Assembly (NCBI GenBank): GCA_943789475.1
Contig: CALSUG010000005.1
Coordinates: 26,694-90,693 of the forward strand
Direction: 5' to 3'
Origin: an uncultured Alphaproteobacteria bacterium
Lineage (GTDB): Bacteria; Pseudomonadota; Alphaproteobacteria; Micavibrionales; UBA1664
Length of the DNA stretch: 64,000 nucleotides
The translations under genes were made by a program, and so were the position numbers. Of the stretch, positions 39,082-45,635 are shown piece after piece; position 1 is the stretch's first letter; each line of letters opens with the position of its first letter. The notes beneath the pieces were generated by a model. It was not told the origin of the DNA and did not search any database. It saw only the letters and a program-made list of their open reading frames with translations.

Positions 39082-39777
39082 TTATTGTTCCTCTGATTCT
39101 GGGGCTGATATTTGTTCTTCACCTTCATTATGATCGATTTTTTGTGTTTCGTCCACAACAGGTTGACCTTCATTTATTTTTCCATGAATGGCGTCCAAAA
39201 TAGATTGTACCATTTTGTCAGGTGTAAATTCGAATGTCCCATCCACCCATTCCATACGTGATTGTGTTTCATCTAAATTGTCATCACCTTTTAAAGTGAT
39301 TGTTGGGCTGAGTGTTTTTATGTGTTTTTGAATAGGTTTTTCAAGTGTGGGGTGCACAAAAAGTGTTAGGGTTGTTTCTGGTGTATGGTCGTGCATAAAA
39401 TCGTTTAATGCATTTTTTAATAAGGTTTCTTTTTGATCACCAAGCAAGTTATGCAAAATTTTTTCTGATGCTTTGTATGCAATGGAAATAGCATTGTTAA
39501 TGTAATCTTGTTGGCGGATTATTTCTTGATTTTCTAATGCGTGTACATTTTTAATAACAGATTGAACAAGAATTTCTGTTTTTTGTTCAATAGATTCTTT
39601 TGCAGTTTCTAATCCATCTGCGTGACCTTTATTAAAAGCCTCTTTTCGGGCTTGTTCCATGTCTTCTAAAGAAAAAGTCGGTTCTGCGGGTGTACGCGCC
39701 TTTATTTTTTCTTCGATCGCTTGTTGTTCGAAATCTGGAAGGCCGTTAAAAAATAGATGTTTGTTTGGTTTTTCCAT
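39082..39777 (-). CDS. fliH: Flagellar export ATPase regulator FliH
   Basis: A 231-residue FliH-like protein. It is assigned from position between fliG and fliN and from a long helical middle part (EQARKEAFNKGHADGLETAKESIEQ). FliH proteins carry AxxxG-type repeats that bind the ATPase FliI. The C-terminal part (ALNDFMHDHTPETTLTLFVHP, then DGTFEFTPDKMVQSILDAI) fits the FliH/YscL domain. An acidic tail rich in Glu and Gln follows. FliI itself is not in this window. Its ATG overlaps the fliG stop by one base. Confidence 0.8.
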   Translation of the reverse strand: MEKPNKHLFFNGLPDFEQQAIEEKIKARTPAEPTFSLEDMEQARKEAFNKGHADGLETAKESIEQKTEILVQSVIKNVHALENQEIIRQQDYINNAISIAYKASEKILHNLLGDQKETLLKNALNDFMHDHTPETTLTLFVHPTLEKPIQKHIKTLSPTITLKGDDNLDETQSRMEWVDGTFEFTPDKMVQSILDAIHGKINEGQPVVDETQKIDHNEGEEQISAPESEEQ

Positions 39778-40799
39778 TAATAGATTAATTGATCGTCATC
39801 GCCGTCACCTGCGATTTGGACCTCACCTCGTGCTTCGAGATCTTTTGTAACGTTAACAATCGCCATTTGTGATTCTTCAACGTCTTTTAATTTAACTGGC
39901 CCCATTGCGGCAATATCTTCTTTTAGAATTTTTGAAGCACGTTCAGACATGTTTGAGAAGAACAAGTCCTTGATGGTATCTGTAGCACCTTTTAGGGCTG
40001 TTGGCAGTTTATCTTTGTCTGCAGCGCGAATAACGGCCTGGATTGATGCTGGGTCAAGGCGTGAAAGATCTTCAAATGTGAACATCAAGCTTCTTATTTT
40101 TTCGGCCGAATCTGGCTCTATCTCTTCAAGGCTCTCCATAAAACGGGCTTCTGCAGATCGGTCAAGGCAGTTGAAAATCTCGGCCATCATTTCATGAGAG
40201 TCGCGACGTGCTGTTTTTGCTAAATTGGACATGAATTCAATTTTTAGTGTTTTTTCAATATCGTCCAAAACATCTTTTTGTACAGCTTCCATTTTGAGCA
40301 TTCTATTGATGACCTCCATGGCAAATCCCTCTGGGAGGAGGGTTAGGACACGTGCAGCATGATCTGGGTTAATCTTTGTCATTACAACAGAAACCGTTTG
40401 CGGGTATTCTTTTTGAAGAAATGAAGCTAAAATTTCTTCGCTTACATTGCCCAATTTTTCCCACATTGTGCGACCCGCTGGACCACGGATTTCTTCCATG
40501 ATGGAGTTGACTTTGTCTTTTCCCAAAACACGTTCTAATAAACGTTCAGTACTATCCATTGTTCCGACAAGTGATCCTGTGGAAGACATTTGTTCTGCAA
40601 AATCCACAAAAAGTCTTTCAACAACTGAGGCACTTACTTTTCCTAAGTTAGCCATTGTTTGTGAAATTTCCATGATTTCATCATCATCCATGAATTCGAA
40701 CAATTTCGCGGTATGCTCTTCACCAATGGATAGCATGAAAATAGCAGCCTTCTCTGTGCCATTTAATGTTCTATAATCTTCTCTTACGCGTAATGCCAT
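39777..40799 (-). CDS. fliG: Flagellar motor switch protein FliG
   Basis: A 340-residue rotor protein that transmits torque from the stator. The N-terminal domain (YRTLNGTEKAAIFMLSIGEEHTAKLFEFM) binds FliF, the middle domain carries FLQKEYPQTVSVVMTKINPDHAARVLTLLP (EHPQ-like motif as EYPQ), and the C-terminal domain ends VVNVTKDLEARGEVQIAG-like IVNVTKDLEARGEVQIAGDG. Length and domain order are normal. It follows fliF by 5 bases. Confidence 0.96.
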   Translation of the reverse strand: MALRVREDYRTLNGTEKAAIFMLSIGEEHTAKLFEFMDDDEIMEISQTMANLGKVSASVVERLFVDFAEQMSSTGSLVGTMDSTERLLERVLGKDKVNSIMEEIRGPAGRTMWEKLGNVSEEILASFLQKEYPQTVSVVMTKINPDHAARVLTLLPEGFAMEVINRMLKMEAVQKDVLDDIEKTLKIEFMSNLAKTARRDSHEMMAEIFNCLDRSAEARFMESLEEIEPDSAEKIRSLMFTFEDLSRLDPASIQAVIRAADKDKLPTALKGATDTIKDLFFSNMSERASKILKEDIAAMGPVKLKDVEESQMAIVNVTKDLEARGEVQIAGDGDDDQLIY

Positions 40800-40804
40800 T
40801 TACT

Positions 40805-42475
40805 TTATTCCTGAGACATCCAATTTCGGATGACTGATACTGTTTCATTGGGGTGGCTCTCAACGATTTCACCAACTTTTTTAACTGAAGAGGCTTTTAC
40901 TTTCCCTTCAACGGTTTGCATATCGATCATTGTTCTGTCTTCATCTTCAGCAGATACACCTGGCATTGATGGTATAGGATTTCCTTCTTCATCTATTTGT
41001 GTAGGGGCAGATAGGGCGGCTGGAGCAGCTTGCGCAGCCAATAAAGCGGCCTCTTCTTTTGCTTGATCTATCGCTGCTTTTTGGGACATAACCACTGATC
41101 CGACAAGTGGGCGAATAATTAAAAGAACAACAAGAATACCCATGATAACCAGCATGATCATTTCAACGGTATCAAGGACCTCGCTTTTTTCAAATCCAAG
41201 AAGTTTGTTGGCGTCATCATTGTAGTTAATGTCTACTTCTGTGAAGGGCATGTTTACAACCTCGATGCTGTCTCCACGTTCATCGTCAAAGCCAACGGCG
41301 GAACGAACAAGAGTTGAAATTTTGTCAAGTTCAGCCTGCGGGCGAGGTTCATATGTTTTTGTTCCGTCTTCGGCGGTTGTGTAACGTCCATCAACTAAGA
41401 CAGCGACAGATAATCGTGAAACTTCACCGCTTTCGCGAATTGTACTGCGAATTGTTTTTGATATTTCAAAATTGGTTATTTCTTCTGATCTGTTTGCCTG
41501 CAGGCTTGGTGCGGCGTTGACGTCAAAATCATCACCAAGACCAGGAAGATTGTTAGCAATAGAAACATCTTTGTTCCCTTGTGCGTCACGTTCGGTGTTG
41601 TCTTCACTAATTGTTTGTGTCGACCTTACAACTTGCCCCTCAGGATCATAGATTTCATCATTTGTGCTTATGCGATCAAAATCCATATCAGCAGTTACAT
41701 GGGCACGTACTTTGTTTAGACCAACAGTGCGCCCAACCAAATCTTCAATGGCGCTGACCATTCTTTTTTCGTAGGAGCGTCTTAATTCTTCTGCCTTCAT
41801 GCCAACCATGGATTCGTTGTCATCGGCATCACCGCCGGCCAACATATTTGCCTCGGTATCGATAATGGTTACACCATCCGATTTTAAATTAGGAACAGAA
41901 TTGGCAACTAGATTTTGAATGCCATGAATTTGGTTGCGTGATAGGCGTTGATTGTTTTTTATTTTCAAGGTTACGCTGGCGCTTGCTTCTTGAGAATCTC
42001 GTGAAAACAGTTCTCTTTGTGGAAGGACGATATGAACCTTCGCAAATTGAACAGGATCCAATGTTGAAATTGTCTTTGATAGTTCGCCTTGTAAGGCACG
42101 TACTTGGTTAATGTTTTGAACAAAGCTTGTTGTTCCAAAACCGGATTGTTTATCAAAAATTTCATAACCTAATGATCCCCCGTTAGGTAGGCCACTTTCG
42201 GCCAGTAACATGCGCGCACGTCCAACTTCGGTTTGAGGAACGAAAACTTGACTTCCATCGGTGGAAATAGTGTAGGGAATGTTGATTTCTTCTAATTTTG
42301 CTGCAACAGAACTTGAATCCGTGGTCGCTAAGTCTCGGTAGAGAATAGACATGCTAGGTTGAGAAACCTTTGCCGATACGAAAATGAAGAACACAATAAG
42401 GCTTAGGAATGTACCGCCAAGAACGGCAATCCTTGCAGGGCCCATCTGTTTGATTGTTTCGTTTAGGCTGCTCAC
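40805..42475 (-). CDS. fliF: Flagellar MS-ring protein FliF
   Basis: About 556 residues. An N-terminal membrane helix (IAVLGGTFLSLIVFFIFVSA) precedes the YscJ/FliF ring-building domains (AAKLEEINIPYTISTDGSQVFVP; FVQNINQVRALQGELSKTI). The second transmembrane helix near residue 450 (IMLVIMGILVVLLIIRPLVG) is followed by the cytoplasmic tail that binds FliG (VKKVGEIVESHPNETVSVIRNWM). I prefer the GTG at 42475, which has GGAAAG about 9 bases upstream, over an ATG at 42544 that would add 23 unrelated charged residues. It is the first gene of the leftward flagellar operon. Confidence 0.94.
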   Translation of the reverse strand: MSSLNETIKQMGPARIAVLGGTFLSLIVFFIFVSAKVSQPSMSILYRDLATTDSSSVAAKLEEINIPYTISTDGSQVFVPQTEVGRARMLLAESGLPNGGSLGYEIFDKQSGFGTTSFVQNINQVRALQGELSKTISTLDPVQFAKVHIVLPQRELFSRDSQEASASVTLKIKNNQRLSRNQIHGIQNLVANSVPNLKSDGVTIIDTEANMLAGGDADDNESMVGMKAEELRRSYEKRMVSAIEDLVGRTVGLNKVRAHVTADMDFDRISTNDEIYDPEGQVVRSTQTISEDNTERDAQGNKDVSIANNLPGLGDDFDVNAAPSLQANRSEEITNFEISKTIRSTIRESGEVSRLSVAVLVDGRYTTAEDGTKTYEPRPQAELDKISTLVRSAVGFDDERGDSIEVVNMPFTEVDINYNDDANKLLGFEKSEVLDTVEMIMLVIMGILVVLLIIRPLVGSVVMSQKAAIDQAKEEAALLAAQAAPAALSAPTQIDEEGNPIPSMPGVSAEDEDRTMIDMQTVEGKVKASSVKKVGEIVESHPNETVSVIRNWMSQE

Positions 42476-42622
42476 AATCTTATCTTTCCATTTTTGTGTG
42501 TTGTATTCGAATCGAATATGCTCGTTTTTGCATAGGGCATACATATAGGATACTTGAGATTCATCTTTGAATCAATTGGTAAGGTGTGTTCAATGTATAT
42601 AGATTGCTATGAAGCGGTTAAC

Positions 42623-42651
42623 TTGACATTTTGATCTTTTTCTGCTATAGT
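42623..42651 (+). promoter_or_regulatory. Strong sigma70-type promoter for the small flagellar-linked gene
   Basis: TTGACA (42623-42628), 17 bases, TATAGT (42646-42651). It is the best housekeeping promoter match in the window. Transcription would start about 42658, giving a ~39-base leader containing AGGG before ATG 42697. Confidence 0.75.
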
Positions 42652-42696
42652 AATAATAGGGATAGGTGTAATTAAGCGCCTATTAGGGTAAAAAAT

Positions 42697-43002
42697 ATGA
42701 TTGAAGCAATTAAATCGACATTGTCGGTTGCTCCGGTTGTTGCGAAAGCGACAGAGCAATCATCAAGTACGAAAGCGTTCGCTACAAATCCTGATAAAGT
42801 GCAGGAAGTGGCTGTTACTGACGATGGACATTACACAAGTCGTAATGTACGTGTTGATAACAGTGTGAAAGTCGCAGTTTTGGAGTTTCGCAATCCACTA
42901 AATGGAGATGTTAAAACACAAATTCCGACTGAGGCACAGCTTGAGGCTTATGAAAGACAAGCGATACAAGACGAAATTGCGCAACAAGATCAATTAGCGT
43001 AG
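42697..43002 (+). CDS. Small FlaG-like protein, divergent from fliF
   Basis: A 101-residue soluble protein. The first half is low-complexity (Ser/Thr/Ala-rich). The second half, VKVAVLEFRNPLNGDVKTQIPTEAQLEAY, has the pattern of the FlaG C terminus (V-V-V-D-x-x-T-G-x-V-x-x-Q-I-P-x-E). FlaG proteins influence flagellar filament length. The assignment is suggestive only: length and pattern fit, and it sits across from fliF. It has its own strong promoter and ends at a clear rho-independent terminator, so it is a monocistronic unit. Confidence 0.55.
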   Translation: MIEAIKSTLSVAPVVAKATEQSSSTKAFATNPDKVQEVAVTDDGHYTSRNVRVDNSVKVAVLEFRNPLNGDVKTQIPTEAQLEAYERQAIQDEIAQQDQLA

Positions 43003-43026
43003 TCGTTCTTGATATATTTTAAAAAG

Positions 43027-43052
43027 CTCGCATATGGCTTATGCGGGTTTTT
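43027..43052 (+). terminator. Rho-independent terminator after the FlaG-like gene
   Basis: Stem CTCGCATA (43027-43034) with TATGCGGG (43040-43047), loop TGGCT, followed by TTTTT. One U-G pair in the RNA stem. Confidence 0.8.
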
Positions 43053-43069
43053 GGTGTTTTCTAAATTAA

Positions 43070-43453
43070 TTAACTGTTCTTACGCATGGTCAATATGACC
43101 GTTTCATCACCATAATTGATTGTGCCCGTCATCTGCACCTTTTCACCTTTACGCATAACACGTAAAATTGTTTCGTATGTCACCGAATCGCTTGTCGGGC
43201 TACCATTGTGACGTGTTAATAAAAAATCTGCATCCGCATTGGTTGGATCGGCCACAGAAGTCATTTTAACCTCTGTCTTATCATCATTCATCCATTCAAA
43301 TGTTGAATTCCATTCGCACCCCGCATCATCAACGCGATGTGTTTTGCCATTTGTGATTTCGGTTTGACCATCACTTTTCTTTTGTAACGGGCCGTTATAA
43401 TCGGAAACGGTGTTAACCAAATAAACGCCATCTAAATCGGTTGCAATTGTCAT
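43070..43453 (-). CDS. Hypothetical 127-residue protein
   Basis: I do not recognise a family. The sequence has a beta-rich look with alternating polar and hydrophobic residues: VYLVNTVSDYNGPL, CEWNSTFEWMNDDKTEVKMTSV, YETILRVMRKGEKVQMTGTI and ETVILTMRKN. It could fold as a small beta barrel (lipocalin-like), but that is speculation. There is no signal peptide or membrane segment and a single Cys. It begins the accessory stretch between the flagellar genes and the M3 peptidase. Its base composition is close to the core genes. Confidence 0.55.
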   Translation of the reverse strand: MTIATDLDGVYLVNTVSDYNGPLQKKSDGQTEITNGKTHRVDDAGCEWNSTFEWMNDDKTEVKMTSVADPTNADADFLLTRHNGSPTSDSVTYETILRVMRKGEKVQMTGTINYGDETVILTMRKNS

Positions 43454-43651
43454 GGTGATAATTCTAACCGAGTTGCGTTAATGACGATATAATTTTTTTA
43501 TCGTTATTTTTGTATATTGAGAGGGAATGTTTTTGCGTGCATAAAATGATCGTCAAATGGTTGTAATTTTTATTCAGGGTAACAACTAAAAATATCTTGA
43601 AAATATCCTTATTTTTTCTATACGTTGCATGTGTGGGGGATGTAAATTGAT

Positions 43652-44803
43652 ATGACGGAACATGTTTCAGCAGAAGATTATATAAAAAGCCGTGGTGGCT
43701 TAATTAATGATAAAGATATGCCTTTTTCTGTTTCCCATAGGATAAAAATGCATATTTTGTGTAATTACTCTCGTCACTCTAGACGTAAAGATCTTTTAAA
43801 AAAGTTTCCTTCTCAAGTACCGTTAGCTGGATTTTATAAAAATAATAAAATTAATGCCACGGCTGGAATATTCGGAGAGGCTCCTGTTTTTTTGATGACA
43901 AATGCAGCATTTTTTATACTGCATGATTTGTTTAATCGGATTTTATCGTACAAAAATACGTTTGTAGAAGTTGGAGATAGCTCTGTAGAGCGACTAACAG
44001 AACCTTCTTTAATCAATTATTCGGATAATTTGGAGGATTTGTATTGTTCTCATTTAAATTGTACAAACAGGGAATATTCTTTAAATCGGCCCGTGAATAC
44101 AGTTCGTGTGGAATTCGCTAACTTTTTAACTTTTTTGGCTGGGGTATACTTGTTTGAACATGAGTTATGCCATTTTCTAAATGGGCATATTCTTTTTTCT
44201 AAGAGAAAAAATGGATTGGGATATATTGAGGAATACTCTGAGCAACATGATGGGTATTGCAGAGAAGAGAAGTTAATAAATCAAACGCTTGAGTATGATG
44301 CAGATTGTATAGCTATGAATAGGTGTATTGCGGATTGTTTTCTATTTGTGGATAATTCTGATGCTATTTATTATGAGTGGAAAGAGTTTTGTAAGTGTAA
44401 ATATGATGTTATTTATTACTTAACACTTGCCGTGCAATCTTTGCATTACATAAGGATAATTCGAGAGATTCATTATGGTGTTGGAGATATTAAAGATAAT
44501 GCTTACCCAACACATAGTATGAGAGCGGATTGGTGTGCCAGAGTAACAGAGTCGTTTGTCAAAAAAAGGCACAAGGATTTAGATGTTGAAAAAATTAAAA
44601 AGAAAATAGAGGAGGGGCTTAGAGATAGTTTTTCTTATTATACAGTAATTGTCAGAGATGTGATATCTCCCAGTAAAACTGTTGATGGAGGCGTTGGTTT
44701 CTTGTCAAACGAAGAATTAATACAAATGTCTGAGATTCAAAAATGTTGGTCGAATATAAGAGATAATCTGCAGGAACATGCTTTTGTTAACCTTGCTCCA
44801 TAA
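43652..44803 (+). CDS. Putative HExxH zinc metalloprotease, accessory gene
   Basis: A 383-residue protein with a zincin motif: HELCH at residues 170-174 inside GVYLFEHELCHFLNGH. Forty residues later comes LEYDADCIAMNR (Glu214 or Asp217 as possible third ligand), similar to the E-x-x-A-D arrangement of M48-type or Lit-like (U49) peptidases. It has many Cys and Tyr residues and codon usage more AT-rich and TTT/AAT-biased than the neighbours, pointing to recent transfer. No signal peptide is seen, so a cytosolic role is likely. A phage-defence (Lit-like) or regulatory protease role is a hypothesis only. A terminator follows 28 bases after the stop. Confidence 0.6.
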   Translation: MTEHVSAEDYIKSRGGLINDKDMPFSVSHRIKMHILCNYSRHSRRKDLLKKFPSQVPLAGFYKNNKINATAGIFGEAPVFLMTNAAFFILHDLFNRILSYKNTFVEVGDSSVERLTEPSLINYSDNLEDLYCSHLNCTNREYSLNRPVNTVRVEFANFLTFLAGVYLFEHELCHFLNGHILFSKRKNGLGYIEEYSEQHDGYCREEKLINQTLEYDADCIAMNRCIADCFLFVDNSDAIYYEWKEFCKCKYDVIYYLTLAVQSLHYIRIIREIHYGVGDIKDNAYPTHSMRADWCARVTESFVKKRHKDLDVEKIKKKIEEGLRDSFSYYTVIVRDVISPSKTVDGGVGFLSNEELIQMSEIQKCWSNIRDNLQEHAFVNLAP

Positions 44804-44831
44804 GAAATTGATGAAGGTTATACCTAATTAC

Positions 44832-44857
44832 AAAGACGCATTTATGCGTCTTTTTTT
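44832..44857 (+). terminator. Rho-independent terminator after the HExxH protein gene
   Basis: Perfect 9-base stem AAAGACGCA / TGCGTCTTT (44832-44840, 44845-44853), loop TTTA, and a run of seven T (44851-44857, partly within the stem). Confidence 0.85.
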
Positions 44858-44956
44858 ATTTCTGTTTTCAAAATTGGATGAAATGCGTATTGTTGTAACC
44901 AGTGAAATCGTAAGTCCGGTTTCATCGGGGCTGATTACCCTTTTCGTACGCGACAT

Positions 44957-45092
44957 CAACAGTGTCGATAAAAACTGTTGTCTTCTCGATTATGGTCGGG
45001 GAGCGGCGGAATATAATAGCGCTTGCGTAAATACGCTGGCCGTCTCGTACGAGCGGTAATCACTCCCCGGCTGCCAAAGAAATTTGGTGGCC
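44957..45092 (+). ncRNA. Candidate structured RNA or structured leader
   Basis: Within about 135 bases several hairpins are packed together. CAACAGT/ACTGTTG arms are at 44957-44963 and 44974-44980. CGGGGAG (44997-45003) can pair with CTCCCCG (45063-45069) and would enclose GCGTA-AA-TACGC and a CCG-CTCG/CGAG-CGG arm. A separate 10-base-pair stem with a GAAA tetraloop lies at 45069-45092 (two wobble pairs). The last stem and the CTCCCCG pairing share base 45069. The region is richer in G and C than its surroundings and lies just upstream of the small gene at 45129. Orientation + is inferred from that gene; a leader, riboregulator or mobile-element RNA are all possible. Confidence 0.4.
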
Positions 45093-45128
45093 GTTTTCAT
45101 TGTTAATAACGAAACGGAGTACACGACC

Positions 45129-45339
45129 ATGACCACAACATTGCCCTTGCCACCCGCATATTTAGAAACATTTGATTTTATCATGTCGTATGATTTTACG
45201 ACGGATGAGGTCGCCACACATTTGATTGAACAACATGACATTGAGGGGTGCATTTGAAATTGCATCCTATGCGGTTCAATTGTTTAACGGTGAGGGTGAT
45301 GTGTACCGGTATAAATATTGGAAGGATGTGTTTGAGTAG
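45129..45339 (+). CDS. Small unknown gene (69 codons) with an apparent +1 frameshift
   Basis: ATG 45129 is preceded at 8 bases by GGAG. The frame reads MTTTLPLPPAYLETFDFIMS and onward to QHDIEG, then hits TGA after an extra G in the run of four at 45245-45248. Removing one G restores a continuous frame ending VYRYKYWKDVFE at TAG 45337-45339, giving 69 residues. Both halves have consistent acidic/aromatic composition, so I think this is one gene. No family is recognised. It lies between the structured region and the Phd-like antitoxin gene, and could be a partner of the latter, though nothing in the sequence proves this. Confidence 0.5.
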
Positions 45340-45356
45340 GGTGCAGGAGAAATAGT

Positions 45357-45385
45357 TTGACAAAATAGGCATTTAATCCTATTAT
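45357..45385 (+). promoter_or_regulatory. Promoter placing the transcription start on the antitoxin ATG
   Basis: TTGACA (45357-45362), exactly 17 bases, TATTAT (45380-45385). The expected start of transcription is about 45392, which is the ATG of the Phd-like gene. Confidence 0.7.
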
Positions 45386-45391
45386 TAAATA

Positions 45392-45559
45392 ATGATACAG
45401 AATAACTCCGCCTATAAAACCGTGACAACACAATATTTTAAAACGCATTTTGCATCTATCTTGCGTGATATGGAGGATGGTAAGTATGATGGCACGGTGG
45501 TCACATCACATGGGCGTAATGTGGGTATATTTTTCCCGCAGAGAAAACTGACGACTTAA
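45392..45559 (+). CDS. Phd/YefM-family antitoxin-like protein, short
   Basis: A 55-residue protein with the outline of Phd/YefM antitoxins: KTVTTQYFKTHFASILRDME corresponds to the conserved 'sxxelrxnlsxll' DNA-binding half, and YDGTVVTSHGRNVGIFFP to the 'vxitrhGrpvavlvp' strand pair. The usual C-terminal toxin-neutralising tail is only a few residues (QRKLTT). There is no Shine-Dalgarno sequence, and the promoter places transcription start at the ATG, so a leaderless mRNA is likely. No toxin gene (Doc, RelE, VapC) is visible next to it. Orphan antitoxins can act as repressors. Confidence 0.6.
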   Translation: MIQNNSAYKTVTTQYFKTHFASILRDMEDGKYDGTVVTSHGRNVGIFFPQRKLTT

Positions 45560-45635
45560 ACGACTTAAATTTAAAAATAATAACAAATACAATGCGTTAA
45601 AATAAAAAATTAAGTCGTTTTAAGTTTAATTAAGT
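45551..45635. repeat. CGACTTAA tandem and inverted repeats
   Basis: Two perfect tandem copies of ACGACTTAA (45551-45559 and 45560-45568) overlap the antitoxin stop. About 40 bases downstream an inverted, imperfect counterpart appears (TTAAGTCGT at 45610-45618, then TTAATTAAGTC to 45635). The RNA could fold across the gap. The element separates the antitoxin from the convergent M3 peptidase and may act as a terminator or a recombination/integration scar. Confidence 0.5.

Noticed and set aside
43482..43511. Terminator-like hairpin (TGACGATA/TATCGTTA then TTTTT) on the + strand
   Set aside because: It lies in front of a minus-strand gene with no + strand gene before it, and the stem is AT-rich with a wobble pair. 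It may be chance.
44883..45059. A 58-codon open frame across the hairpin-rich region
   Set aside because: It has no ribosome binding site, runs directly from the terminator of the preceding gene, and its codons follow the stem sequences. I prefer a structured RNA, though a leader peptide is not excluded.
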